Source: Nymphaea colorata
Taxonomy: Eukaryota; Streptophyta; Magnoliopsida; Nymphaeales; Nymphaeaceae
Direction of reading: 5' to 3'
NCBI RefSeq assembly: GCF_008831285.2
Contig: NC_045142.1
Span: forward strand, 11,858,716 to 11,922,715
DNA: 64,000 nucleotides
The first letter of the stretch is position 1. Each line of letters opens with the position of its first letter. The translations under genes and the position numbers were made by a program. Below are positions 34,871-47,992 of this stretch, piece after piece. Below the pieces are notes generated by a model that was given only the letters and a program-made list of their open reading frames with translations, had not been told where the DNA came from and ran no database searches.

Positions 34871-37800
34871 TAGTCCCCTCGAGAGCATACTTTTTTTACT
34901 TAGGCATAGTTCTTTGTAGTATTTTAGCGACCTTATTACCTAAAAAGATACTTCAACTGACCTGATCCTTTCTATCAAACGTCACATGTGAGTTTTGTTT
35001 TCAATCTTTCAACCTCATGCGAGTCATTATTAAAAGCAACCAAGTCATCATCATAAACAAGCACAAAAATTATGTTTTTGCTATTATTTTTCACAAAAAA
35101 TTGTATTACCTGACATACATTTATAAAGACTATTAAAGATTATTCAAGGCTGTAGACAACCTTTTTTTGAAATATGCCAACTAGACTTTTTTTGTGTTGA
35201 GGTGACTAGGTAGCAATCCATTTACACTTTTGCCCTCAATTCATGTTGGACAAATGAATTGTTGAGATTAAGATGATGGAGGGACCACTCAAAAATTATA
35301 GGCAATAGGTAGAATAACTTTCAATTTATTTGTCTTAGCCACCGAAGAGAATGTTTCATGATAATCCACTCCAAAAGCTTGGGCAATCTTTTTGTGACAA
35401 AGAAAGCCCTATACCCAATGGTAAGTGTGATGAAGAGAAACGATGCACTAAGCCTATGAAGAAAGGTGTAGCCAAGAGAGGCATAATGAAGTGCATGTAA
35501 CGCGTAATTAAAAATCATCAGTAAAAAAATATAGCTAGATACAAAAACTTCAAATCTGACTTATGACCTTCCGTTGATTCTATAACAAAGCTTTCCAATG
35601 TTAAATGAATTTGAGAACTTTTGTATATGAAGTTCATTGTTTGTTTAGAAAGTAGATCTCTCTGTTAGTGCAAATCTCAAACTATCACATCAAATTCCCC
35701 CAAATTGAGGAGAAAATGTTAAGTCCAGCCTTTTAGAAAGAGGAACATGAGAGAAAAAAGAAAGATAAACTTTGAAAAGACTTGCTAGTATTAATCAAAT
35801 TAACATCCATGGGGGTCGGAAGAGAGAATGGCTGCTTCTTGTACTAGTTGGGTGTGATTTGTCCAGGGGTTGAAGGGTTGGCTGGCGGTCCTATGTTTTT
35901 TGGCTGTGATTTGTGTTGATAACTATGATGGTTGGACATGGGCAGCTTTTGGACAAAAAAGCCAGAGATGATGAGGTTCTAGACAGAGAGGGAGAGGCCG
36001 AAGATGATCAGGTTATGGACATGGTCAACTTTCAGGCTTTCAGCTATCCATCAGACCTTGGCAGCCACAAGAACATTTCCAGACTTGATACGAGGGTTTT
36101 GAGAAAAGTCCTTGTATGTTTCAGTTTACCAATGAAAGTTGTTGACGTTAAAAAAATAATTATTTAATGACAAACTCACTGATATAGCTACATATATCAT
36201 TGTTCTTTTATCTAACCTTAGGCATGTGGAGGCGCACACCTCATGCAACCGGGTGAGATGCACACCTCAGATGAGGCCGCATCACCCAGATGCCTTGAGG
36301 TGTTCGGATGGATGGTGTGTAATGAGACTCATGCCTCATGCATTAAGGAGTGAATGCCTAATAACACTTCCTATAACTATCAATATCTTCATAACTCATA
36401 AATTTGACTCTTTCGTAGTGCCTCAAGTTATTCATCAATAGCATATCTCAACTAAAGATTTTATGGCTGCATTATAATAGGTCAGCTTATGAATTGCCAA
36501 CATTTCTGACACAAAAGGAATGCTTACATAAAAAAATAAATGTATTTATCTGTGAGATATTTACAAGCATTGTAAGCAATATTATCCTAAAGCCAAATGG
36601 GCATCCCGCTCATAGTGACATCTTTTGTTTCACTTTAGATTGGGTGGGATAATGCCATATTTTTTTTATTAATCTTCACTTGTAGCGTTATCATAATTCT
36701 AGTGCCTTGCTCGGTTACTAGTTGTTATTCTTCACATATTTTAGCATGAAGTAAAGCATTCATAATGCTAACATTTGGCTGAATACCCTCCCATTGGAAC
36801 ATACCTTTCTACTTCTTGACAACTATAAGCTTTTTCATTGAAACATCACATGACACAAAAAGTTTGCCAATGTTAGGATTATAACAATGGCATGTCTTTG
36901 TTATTATAGCTTGATCAAAGAAACATAAACTTAAATGCTCTTGACCAAATATGACCATGCTTATGAGGTGCAACTGATATGTGTACAATATGACCAAATA
37001 CATCAAAGATGTTCAAGACCAAACTTTGCCAATAATAGCCTCCGCTATGGCCAAATTTCTCAACCTTTGACTGGGCATTCAATTAATTGACAAGTAATAG
37101 AAATGGATTTGCTCCAAAAAGACTTAGGAATATCTAATTAAAACATAAATTCCCTAGCAACTTTAAGTAAACAGAAACTTTTATGCTCGATAGACCTATT
37201 TTGCTAAACTGCATTGACATAGGAAGTTTGATGCATAATACCATGTTATTTACATACTTTACCATTGCCCAATCATAAGACTTGAATTTTTAGTCTGAAA
37301 TTGGGTTTGAACCATAGACTTTGAAATTATCAAAACCTCATCTTTATGCTTCAAGAAATAGATCCAAATGATCTTAGAAATAAGTGTCCATGAACATGTC
37401 CCCACAAGTTCATGTGAACAAAAGAAAGGGTTTATGAAACACACTCAAAATCATCAAACTTAGGTCTACCTAATCGACCATATTGACAAACATTACAGCC
37501 TTTATTGTCAAAATGCAAAAATGAAGTAGCAATTTCAAGGTGTGTGCCATGTGGGTGTGGCCCCTCACATGGCCCATTAATTGGTAGTGCCATCAGGAAC
37601 TCTTCTCACCAACGAACAGCAATATTGTGTGCTGTTGAATAATTTTGTGAAGTTTGTTAACAAAGTGCTTTTGGGAGTTTTCTTCGTGATATATAAGATC
37701 CCAAAACACAACATTAGTGGAAGAAAAAGCTACATAGCGATCCAATTCATTTATTGTCTTAGCAAATAGAAAAGATTTGAGGTCAATGACTGCAACTGTA

Positions 37801-38218
37801 AAGCAAGATGTCAACAACTTGAGTGAAGCACTATAATGTAAACCTACCTTCTAAAGAAATATACCCATTTCAAGTAGGAATAGGACCTAAACTATTTTAT
37901 GCATGAAAATCATATAGGTAATTGGCCAAGTTTCCCATATGATCTGCTACATCTGAATCAACCACCCAATATATTGAACCTAAAATATTCTAGAATGTAT
38001 TTTTTCCACAACTAGTTTGGTAACATCTGAAAAGTTGATGTAGGTGCATCCAAGCATGTGGTGTCCTAAATACTGTGGAGAAATTCAGTTATCTTATCAA
38101 AAGTACATGCAGTATGTGGATGATCAACTATGTTAGTCTGCGTAGGTTGCTTATCATATTTGGAAGAGTCATCATCATGTCCACTATTGTTTTTACCATG
38201 ATGACCTTTACTTTTACA
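34871..38218 (-). mobile_element. Copia-A' main part (split ancient Copia copy)
   Basis: Runs parallel to Copia-A 2950-5070 for over 2 kb: the RT words near 35150-35410 (AFFVTKR, minus), a long shared non-open stretch, the integrase word CQYGRLGRPKF-like (near 37460) and the segment with 'ttggaagagtcatcatcatg' (38160). Two insertions split it: Copia-C and the 35414-36370 segment. It stops abruptly at about 38218, where gypsy sequence of opposite strand begins. All frames are broken. Confidence 0.8.
35414..36370. mobile_element. unclassified 0.96-kb insertion in Copia-A'
   Basis: Copia-A is continuous across 'gccttgta|cctatcaatatc' (about 3224), but Copia-A' is split at 35413 and resumes near 36371 with CTATA on both sides (35409-35413 and 36371-36375), a likely 5-bp target duplication. 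Inside is a polypurine-like 'cccccaaattgagg' (35697, read on minus) and a patch of 'gcacacctca/tgaggcc' words (36228-36350). An open frame at 35913-36167 shows no family motif. Class unknown. Confidence 0.5.
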
Positions 38219-38930
38219 ATGGCATGGAGAATCTTCTGTTATATAGTGATGTCTTTTGGCTTAAAGAATATTGGAGCTACCTCCAAAGGACAATGGCTGT
38301 AATCTTTCATGACCAAATGCATCAAATCTTGGATGCATACATTGATGTTTTTCTAATCAAAACAAAAACAAGACATGATCATTGTGACACACTTGTTCAG
38401 TGTTCAAAAGGCTTCTACAATACAAGCTATGGTAGAATCCACAATAAATGTGTGTTTGGAGTAGAGTCTGCAAACTGCTTGGGTTTATAGTCAGCAAGAA
38501 AGGGATTGAGATGGACCTTGTCAAGTTTAAAGCTATTATAGATATGCCACTTCCAAAGGAATTACATAGCTTTCAAGGTAGAATTCAATATATCAAGTGA
38601 TTTATCTCGAATCTAGCCATGAGTTGTGAACCATTTGATCACAAAAAAAAAAAAAAAGGATAAAGGTTCAATGAAAAAACAATGTCAAAGATCTTTTAAC
38701 AAGTCAAAAGGTACCTCATCAATCCGCCAATCCTAAAAACACCAATACTAGGAAAGTCTTTATTATAATACATCACAATTAACAAGTTAGCTTGTGGTGG
38801 TCCACGTGAAGGCCTGATAGGAATATGGTGCAAGAAACTATCATGTTTGGCATTAGGGAGGTCATAAACCAGAAATATCATCTAGCAGCTCATAACCTAG
38901 TTTTGTCAGTTCTATCTCATGCTGGAGCAA
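38219..38930 (+). pseudogene. Ty3/gypsy RT-RNase H fragment (Tat/Athila-like)
   Basis: Plus-strand pieces in shifting frames follow gypsy RT: FWLKEYWS-like (family F-G-L-K-N-A-G-A-T-Y), IFHDQMHQILDAYIDVFLIK (38308-38367, where the family has Y-V-D-D; the catalytic pair reads I-D-V), TRHDHCDTL, CVFGV, then GFIVSKKGIEMDLVK and IDMPLPKELHSFQGRIQYI (38480-38600). The word order and the F-I-S-N-L-A motif fit the Tat/Athila side of Ty3/gypsy rather than the chromovirus above. No LTRs recognised; both ends are truncated, at Copia-A' and at the tandem array. Confidence 0.8.
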
Positions 38931-40975
38931 GGTAAGTGAAATTCATCACTTTCTCTTGATGACTCTTTTTCAAGTATATTTTTTAATATTTTTTTATTAC
39001 CATCTACATGTGAATGGAATGCATGAATTCTTGAATCTTGAGTCAAAAGCGTACTATTAGTGCGATGGTTTAGGTGGGATGGGATATTATTTCTTCTCAT
39101 TTGTTTAGATTGAGACTTGTGCAACCCTAAGGGAAGCCACTGGATATGTACATAATAAAATGCATTAATATAAGCATCATCTAAACTTTCAAAATCAGAC
39201 CAGCCATTTCCCTTGATAACAAAAATCAATTTCAAATCTACCCAAGCACCTCATGCCGACCTACATTTTCCAATGATTTTTCTTTGCGAGAATCCTATGG
39301 TGAGAAGTTGCAAACCACTCTCAACTAAGATGTTGTCCCAAGCGAACTTTGATAATGGTGATGTCATACACCAAACATGACTTATGATGTGTCCTTAGTT
39401 GATTTGTGTTTTATGTCGTATGAACTCACGATCTCTGTTATTGTATTATGAAATCATTTATGCAATGTGTTTCAATGCTAAACTTATATGCATATATGTA
39501 TTTGCTACAAGTACTCTTTAAAAGAATACAAGTTTTAAACAATTACCCAAATTCGACTCAAGCCATGTTTCCTCATCCCATTTTCCACCAATCATAATGA
39601 ATACTACCTCATTAATAGGTAACGGCAATTCATCGCTTTCTCTTGATGAATTTGTTCAAGGATATTTTTTAATATTATCCCTACCATCTACATGTGCATG
39701 GAATGCATGAAATTTTGAATGTTGAGTCAAAATCTTACTAGAAGTGTCATGGTTTAGGTGGGATGGGATATTACTTCTCTTCATGTCATGAAGTTGAGAC
39801 TTGTGCAACCCTAAGGGAAGCCACCAAATATGTACATAATAAAATGTATTAATGTATGCATCCAACGGTCTTTCAAAAATCACACCAGCCCTGCCCCATT
39901 TATGTTAATAACAAAAATCAATTTCAAATCTACTTAAGCACCTCAAGCTGACATACATTTTCCAATTATTCCTCTTTGTGAGAATCCTACAGTGAGAAGT
40001 TGTAAATCTCCCTCAACCAGGATGTTGTCACAAGCGAGCTTTGATATGGTAATGTTATACATCAAATATGACTTGTGATGTGTACTTAATTGATTTGTGT
40101 GTTATCTTGTATGAATTCATAATCTCTGTTATTGTATTATGAAATGAGTTATACAATGTGTGTGAATGCTAAATTTCTATGCATATATATATTTGCTACA
40201 GATAGCCTTTAAAAGAATGGCTCCACCTCATTAATAAATAAGAAAAAATATGGACAAGACTTAAAACCGTTGCCCAGATTCAACTCAAGTCATGTTTTCT
40301 CCTACCATTTATCCACCAATCCTAATACATCATTAATAGGTAAGTGCACTTCATCGCTTCCTCCTGATGCATTTTTTCAAGTATATTTTTAATATTTTCC
40401 CTATATCTACATGCACATGGAATGAATGAAATCTTGAATCTTGAGTTGAAATCATACCATGAGTGCCATGGTCTAGGTGGGATGGAATATTATTTCTCCT
40501 CATTTGATGAGGTTGAGGCTTGTGCAACCCTAAGGGAAGTGGCCAGGTATGTACGTAATAAAATGCGTTAATGTATGCATCTTCCGAACAATCAAAAATC
40601 AGAACAGCCCTAACCCTATTTTCTTTAATAACCAAAATCAATTCAAATCTACCCAAGTACCTCAAGCTGACCTACATTTTCAAATAATTCCATTTTGTGA
40701 GAATCCTATGGTGACAAGTTGCAAACCGCCCTCAGCTAGGATGTTGTCCCAAACAAACTTTGATAATGGTGGTGTCATATGCCAAACATGAGTTGTGATG
40801 TGTTCTTAATTGATTTGTGTTTTACCTTGTATGAACTCATGATCTCTATTATTGTACTATGGGTGAATGCTAAATTTCGATGCATACATATATTTTCTAC
40901 ATGTGGCCTTTAACATAATGGCTCCACCTCATAAATAGGTGAGAAAAAAACTGGACAAGTCTTAAAACAATGTGA
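38931..40975. repeat. three-copy tandem array of ~0.7-kb units
   Basis: Units 38931-39617 (687 bp), 39618-40338 (721 bp) and 40339-about 40975 (partial) align along their whole length. Each junction reads 'attaatagg' followed by 'taa', close to a GTAAGT word. On the minus strand each unit holds a related frame (39235-38912, 39883-39656, 40665-40351) sharing DAYINAFYYVH, LPLGLHK and NNIPSHL words. The shared frame suggests the unit once coded for protein or was duplicated from a coding element. I do not recognise the product. A sequence relation to the neighbouring gypsy fragment is not shown. Confidence 0.85.
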
Positions 40976-41413
40976 GCATCTTTCAAAAAAATAACTTCAC
41001 TGTCCATTTTAACTAATCTCAAGAAAGGTAGTTGGTCAAAACCATATAAATGGGGCTTGCCGAGACTTTTAACATTAAGCCTATCTAAGGATTTGGTTCA
41101 AGTCAACAAGACCATGACTTTGATTGATTATTGTTTGATAGTTTCAAAAAGTTATTGTTTGCATCCCCAAATTTTTTTTGGTTTTTGGAGTGCTATAGAA
41201 AAATGAGATTTTATTTTAAATGAGTGAGAAAGTGACTCACCCATTGGTACGAGGATTGACCATTTTTTGCACGTTTATTGGGAAGTAACTAATTCAAGGG
41301 CTATGTCTATTGTTGATGCATTTCATTTTGTATTAAACATCTTTTCCATTCTAAATGTGATGGTGGCAAAAGGTGAAATTGTAGTCTTGTTGTTTGCTCA
41401 AGCAATAACTGCG
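40976..41413. other. non-coding stretch
   Basis: AT-rich sequence between the tandem array and Copia-D. No gene or repeat recognised. Confidence 0.4.
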
Positions 41414-44400
41414 TTAGCATATGAAGATTGATGAAGAAATAAATCCCGATATATTCTGATGCATTTGAATTCCAAGAAAACAGTTTAGATCACTCACATC
41501 ATTCATGGCAAAATATTGTCGAACTGCATGAGGAATGAACAAAGGAAATCTGTAGAACTTCCATGAGGATGATATCATCCACATATACCAATATAATGGT
41601 GTTTTTTCTCGTGGTGTCACACAAATAATGATGAATCAAACATGCTGGCATGGAATTCAAGATTGAATAGGAAATTAGCAAACTGATCATACCATGCGCG
41701 AGGAGGTTGGGAGAGACCATAGAGAGCTCGATTTTGCGACGTACATGCTTGGGTTGTGTGGGATTCTTGAAGCCACGTAGTTGCTCAATATATATAAGTT
41801 ATTTCATGTTCCCATTGAAGAAAGCATTCTTCACATCCAATTGCTTGAGAGGCCATTTGAATGCTAAAGCAATACTAAGCACCAAACGAACTGTACAGGA
41901 TTTAACTATCGAGAAAATGTTTCCAGAAAATCAATACCTTGAATCTGGTTACAACCTTGAGTAACAAAACTCGTCTTCAACCTTTCTAGTTGTCCGTCGC
42001 TTTTTTGTTTGGTCTTGAAAACCCATCGGCTGTCTATGATGTTCATGTTTGGTTGTCTTGGAGCAAGTGTCCATGTACCATTGGCATGGAGAGCAGCAAT
42101 CTCATCCTTCGTTGCTTGTGTTCAGACTGGATGCTTAAGGGCTATGGAATAGTGAGACGGTTCTTTAGACATAGTGGCAGTGGTGAGGCCGTATTTAGGA
42201 CTGGGTTATGTAATACCTGATTTGGATCTTGTAATCATAGGTTGACTGGTTTGGGTGATAGCTAGGTGGGTTGTTGGTAGGAATTGGTGAGGGTAGTGAT
42301 TCGGATAAGTGATATGGTAAAGGTATGTCAAAGGTGGGTGCTGGTTCATTAGCAAGAGATGGAGGATATGAGATACTAACATCTTCGCCTATATGAATTT
42401 GAGCTAGGCGTTGTGGTACTAAGGTGGTTTCTTGAGTAGCTGAGTTAAAGGAGACAAAGTCTCCATGTGAATGAGGGTTTGGTTGTGCGGTGGCCGAAGT
42501 TTTAAATGAAATATCCGTCTCATCAAATACCACATGTTGAGAATATACACATTTTCTATTGAAGGATATAAGCACATATATCCCTTGTCTTGATCATTGT
42601 AGCCAATAAAAACACATGGTAAGGATTTTGGCTGAAACCCGTGATGGTTGTAGATGGTTGTAGCCTCGGATGTAAGGATAGCATCGGCTGCCAAAGGTCC
42701 TCAAGCACGAATAGTCTAGCCGTCTTTGATAGAGCAGTTCATAAGGACTGTGCATAGATAAAGTTTTTGATGAAAAGCTTATTGATTAACCATATTGCCG
42801 GATGAAATGCTTCAACCCAATAAGAGGCAGGAAGTCCACTATGAAACAATAAGGTAAGATAAGTTTAGTAACTGAGCGATGCTTTTGTTCAACGGCACCA
42901 TTTTGTTGTGGTGTCTTTGTGCAAGATTCTAATGATTAATTTCATGCTCTTTGAGATAATCGAAAAGTGCATTACTGTTAAACTTGCCACCTTCATCGCT
43001 TTGAAGGATTTTGATTTTGGCATCAAAGTGACTTTGTGCCTTTGTGAAATTCCAAAAACTTTTGAAAGAAATCAGCATTCCTTTTCAATTGATATCTCCA
43101 CAAGAAGCGAGAATATATTGATCAACAAATATTGCATAGTACTTGACATTTTCGCTAGAAGCAATAGGGCCTGGTCCCCATAAGTCACAAAACACTTTGT
43201 CAAATAAAGTTTCATAATCATCATTTCTATCAAGGGAAGGAAGTCTACACGCCCTACCCATGTGGATGCCCTAGCCTTTTATGCCAAACATCATATGAAG
43301 CTCTCCTAAACCAAGCGGAGAAGAACATGGCCTTCATGTGTGGCTTGAGGGCATATAGTTTTTTTTTTCTAGATCTCTTTGCTATCACCTTCCTACTTTC
43401 CTTGTCCTTAATAACAAAATAATCAGTTAAGAACTCAAATATGTATGGCATATTGGATGGAACTGACTAACATAGATTAAATTCTTTCTCATTTCGGGCA
43501 CCACAAGGACAATTCTCAGGGGAATAGAATTATTTGCAAGATCAATATCAACCGATCCTATATGAGTAATATCAATATGTTGTCCATTGCCTACCATGAT
43601 CTTATCTGGACCATAATAAAGTGCGCATGTTTATAATTTACATAGATCGTCAATAACTGAGATCCAGTATACGGGAACCAGTCTTGATCATTTGGATCAA
43701 TAATCTTCATTGTAGCGAAGGCCTTTGGTATATTTTGTGGCTGATAGGCATGGTCAAAACGGTGATAACAGTTGAAAGCCAAGTGATCATTTAGCCAACA
43801 AAGTTGACATGGACATTTTGATTTGTTTGTCGCCTCTCCAGTTGAAGATACTTGTTGTCGATGGCCTTTAGATGTTGCAGGATTAAAGCCTGGTCCTTTA
43901 GAATTTAACCCATTGTTATTATTCATTTTGCAGTAGTTGTTGTAGTATCCTTTGTTCTAGTTTGATTTCTGATAAATAAAGGCCGCTTGAGAGTTAAAGA
44001 TTTGTTTCTCTAGAATGTAACTCTCTAATAGTCTCATGGCCTTGAAGAAGGGACACAACATCAACATAAGATGCGCCAGGAGGTTTCAGGATTGACGTCA
44101 TGAAGGACTCATATCTTGCTCACAATCCATTAACAAGACAAAACCTTGTAATCATCATCCAAAGGTTTTCCTATAGCCGCAAGTTTTTCACATATAAATT
44201 TAAATCGTGAAATGTGTTCAATAATAGGTTTATCTTGCTTGAGATGGAGCTGTAATTTTCTTGTCAGCATGATCTCTGCAAAGGCAGTGGTCAACGTCTT
44301 CCAAACTTGAGCAGAGTTTGTTGACCAATCACGATTCCAGCCATCCTTGAAAGAGTCGATCAGATTTTTTTCCTTCGATTTGGTTGATCTCCTTCGATCA

Positions 44401-44637
44401 TAGTAGCAGGGATTGGTGTGGATCCATCCAGAAATCCAAAGTAAGTCTTGGCTTTCTACGAGTCCAGGTATTTGCGTTTTCCACAGTATGTCAGCTTGAG
44501 GGTCACGATGTTTGCCACGTTCACGGAAGAGGGATTTGGGTACTTAGGAACTTGAGTTGATTAAGTCACCATGGCAGAACTATCAAGCAATCAGGAAGAG
44601 ACCGGTGAGCGCTTTACGGCTCTGATACCATAAAAAA
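41414..44637 (-). mobile_element. Copia-D, 3'-truncated Ty1/Copia element
   Basis: Minus strand, from the primer site down: gag (44560-43960; GFLDGSTPIPATMI), zinc knuckle CQLCWLNDHLAFNC then YHRFDHAYQP (43810-43740), protease remnant (WFPYTGS, 43690), GAG-pre-integrase (WHKRLGHPHG, 43280), integrase C-terminal part (KSLPCVFIGYNDQDKGY, 42625), proline/serine-rich linker (42575-42200) and RT up to LVYVDDIILM (41600). RNase H, polypurine tract and 3' LTR are absent: the element stops near 41414. Stops and shifts are many. Protein words differ from Copia-A, -B and -C, so it is another lineage. Confidence 0.87.
44618..44630 (-). promoter_or_regulatory. Copia-D primer binding site
   Basis: GGCTCTGATACCA, exact reverse complement of the Met-tRNA-type site TGGTATCAGAGCC. 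Seven bases separate it from the presumed LTR edge at 44638. Confidence 0.88.
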
Positions 44638-44950
44638 TGAACGATAGAAAAAAAAAAAAAAAAAAAAAAAAAAACAATTTTGAAGTGGTTAAGATTGCTC
44701 CTATGTCCACTATCTCAAACACCGCTCAATGTTTTTGATGGTTGATTTCTTCCTCAATACTCATTTTATACGATATACAAGAGGCTAATTCAAATTTGAA
44801 GTTGGTGCGATATTTTTATTTGTTACGCCAGCTATAATAGTTTTTGTTTTTTGATTGGGATAACAATTACAGATATTTTTATTTTTGGTATAATTTTTAA
44901 TCCCCACAAGGTGTGTCCGATATCTCTTGCTGCTGATTTTGCGAAGAACT
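44638..44950 (-). repeat. Copia-D 5' LTR (approximate)
   Basis: Begins TGAACGATAG next to the primer site; includes a poly-A tract (44650-44675) and, read on the minus strand, a leader ending in a T-run. The outer end near 44950 is placed where base composition changes sharply; there is no second LTR to compare. Confidence 0.5.
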
Positions 44951-45860
44951 GTTATTTGCTAGAATCATGGGATTTACGCTATCATATTCCTACACGAAAA
45001 TAACCTCCTCTCATGATGCCGCGTTTGATTCACAAAGCATACATAACAGTTGCATCTGTTCTTCCCATTTCGAAGACCACGAGACACCAGCGCCGCTGGT
45101 TCCACAGCCGCAGCGGTGTAGTCGGCCCGTACCGACCGTTCGAAGGAAGAAGAAAATAAATTCCGATGGGAAAGCGAGCAGCCTTTTCCTCCTGCTATCA
45201 AGCCACTAGCACATGCGGCGCCCGTTCTTCAGCTCCTCCCTCCCTGTGGACGGAGCACGATCCCCCTCTGTTTCCTTCCGTCCTCCGTTCGATGCATACC
45301 GGCGAAAGCAAGCCTACGATAAGCGTGTGGTACGTAGATATGTGCAACAGTGAACGACCAACAAATCGAAAAGCATCAAGGACGCCACCTTTTCCGCCAT
45401 GAACGAAGGCAAAACGAAAGGAAGATCAAAAGGTGAGGGCTGAGATGAGGAGTCGGCTACGCCTGTCGATAAACTCTGACATGACAGTGACGCAGGGATC
45501 AGGATGATGATGGTCCACCATTAATAACTTTAGGGTGGACGTACAGCGGTTGCCAGGGCCAACTCCCTGCTGCTGTCAGAAATGTAATCTTTAAGATTGC
45601 AGGGAAAGGTCAGAGATTAGTGTCCTACAGGTCTGAATTCCATCACTCCCTACCTCCCTCTATCTAAATGCTCAAAATGTTTGAGATTTCCTTACCAGCA
45701 AGTTGTGGATGGCAGGTTTCTCATTTATTACCTTCTCTGTTGATGAAATAGCCGTTCGACAGCTGGAGAGGGTGGCCCTGGAAACGATGGAGCGGCGGAA
45801 GTTAGCGTGCCGGAAGTAAGCTTTGCTGGTGGTGAGGATGGTTGCGAGTTGACAATCAAC
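44951..45860. other. GC-rich non-repetitive island, no assigned gene
   Basis: From 45040 to 45420 and 45750 to 45850 the sequence is clearly GC-richer than its surroundings and has open frames on both strands (44974-45201 minus, 45166-45402 plus), but no motif I recognise. It could be the decayed 5' region of a gene or part of a DNA transposon. No function is proposed. Confidence 0.35.
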
Positions 45861-47992
45861 TGGATGAGTGGCAACAAAAAGGAAACAATAAATGCTAATA
45901 ATCTGTCTACTGCGTGATGGTAATTTTTTTTTTCACTGTAATAAATTATTTTTAAATGAGACGGTGCACAAAGAAATTATTATTTTATAATTCTCTTTTT
46001 ATAAGCTAGAATTTTACTAAAAATTAGTCAAAAGAAAGTCTGAAGTTGAATTCTACCATGTCTGGATACATGCAAATCTATGTCTCCCAACATTGTCCTC
46101 TGTTCTTATAAGTTGGAACTTGAAGACAATTCGTAACTTTATTAATAAAATTATAATGGGCGTCGTTATTGTTTACTTTGTTTATCTTGGCTAATGTTAA
46201 CACAAGTTCTTCTAAGGTTTGTAGCATAAATGAAGTTGATTCCCAGAAAATAAAAATCTAACAAGATTATGACTAGGAAAAGGGCAACTATGTGACTTTT
46301 TCTTCCCGTATAAAAAATTGATTGTTCGAGTACTTAAAACCTCAATTATATGTAAGGATGCCAATAAATCCTACTTGAATGTCGTATATGACTTGAACTG
46401 CATCTAGAGAATTCGATTTGGAAGAACATTTGACATCTCATAATTAAGAACTGGGATAAGATTGGGATATAAGAAATGACATCCGATCAGATAAGAATTT
46501 GGTTTTAGATTTAAATAAAATATTTACTGGATTTAGATTTGACATAGTTTTAGAAAAATATGATATAAAAAAATTATAATATGGTTTGGAGTTGGTTTCA
46601 AAGTCTCCTTGATTAGATTCAAATGCTAATTTAAAAATCAGATTCCGCTTATGAATTCAGATTTCGTAGTATGATATGCTATTAAAATTTTCTTCTTCTG
46701 AATTTGAATATGAATTAGAATATGAATATATAGATATCCAAGAGAGTAGACATGGTAGAGTATATATTGATTCGTTAGCTTTATAAAAATAGGTAAATGT
46801 GCGTCAGTCAAAAGACCTCATTTGTCTTTCTATGAGACTCAACGACAACAATTGATTATTAATATTTGTGAGAAACAACGCAACAAAATGGAAGCATGGA
46901 AACGATATCAAACTGATAGTCGGATGCATGTCGCTTTGATAAAAGGGAGGCGTTTGCTTGCATGACGGGCTGAAAAAGTTGGAATTAATTAGGAAATAGG
47001 CACGTAATTACTTAGCGTGAAACGACAGATAAAAAGATGGAAACAATAGACTTGCAAGCTCTCGAAACTTATCTGGATGCATCACAACTCAAGTTCCTCC
47101 GCATCCCATGCCTTTGCAGATAATTAGGAAGACATGCTTCCAAAATTTATACTACATACTACGTTATTAACATAAACTTGGTATCAAAAACAGAAAAAAT
47201 TTAATAACATATATTTTCAAAACAAGTGCAAGTAAAAAATTGAAGAATAAAATGCCCTCTATTCGAGTGATTTAAAGTGAGTGAATGGAAATCCTACACA
47301 TTAACTGAAGGCTCTCTTTTTCTCAGGATTTTGATATATTTTGGTGTCTTGAGGTGACACTCACTTTATGTTACACCTTGCATATATATATATATATATT
47401 AGTGTTTCCTTTTTTATTAGTGTCTCCTTTTTGCGGTACACATAATTGATAATTGATGTCATGAGAGTTCGAAACGAGAACTAATTACTTATGTAACCCG
47501 CTCGGGGACTACAAAATACCCTCTATTCCACCAGTTGTGTTTATGAGGAGACAAAATTATTATGAATTCCACCGTTAAACCACTGTCACTTGATCCTAGA
47601 TTTGAGAAAGATATAATTTAAGATTTAGTTTCAATTGTGCCTCAAAATATTGCTCAACAGAGTAATGCATGTACAGCATGTAGTGGTTTTTGAGGAAATA
47701 AAAATAATGCAGCTTGAATTGAAATGAAAAAGAAACCCTATGCGCAGCCCAAACTCCGGAGACTTTGCCACAGCTTTCTTCTCCCATGGTGGTTAGTCTT
47801 TAATCTAGTATCAAATTTAATTAAAATGATAAAGCTAAATTTATCCTGAAAAAAAACTCAGAAAACATGAATTATCCATAGACATCCATATTTATATCTA
47901 AGAACGCAAATAACAAAAATAGAACACTGTGGGACAAAATCTGAAGAGAGAAAAAGGAAGTCACAATGAAATAATCACATCATGAAAACAAC

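Noticed and set aside
35640-35710. 'cccccaaattgagg' at 35697 as proof of another Copia LTR
   Set aside because: The purine tract is suggestive but no TG..CA ends or partner LTR were found, so it is only noted inside the unclassified insertion.
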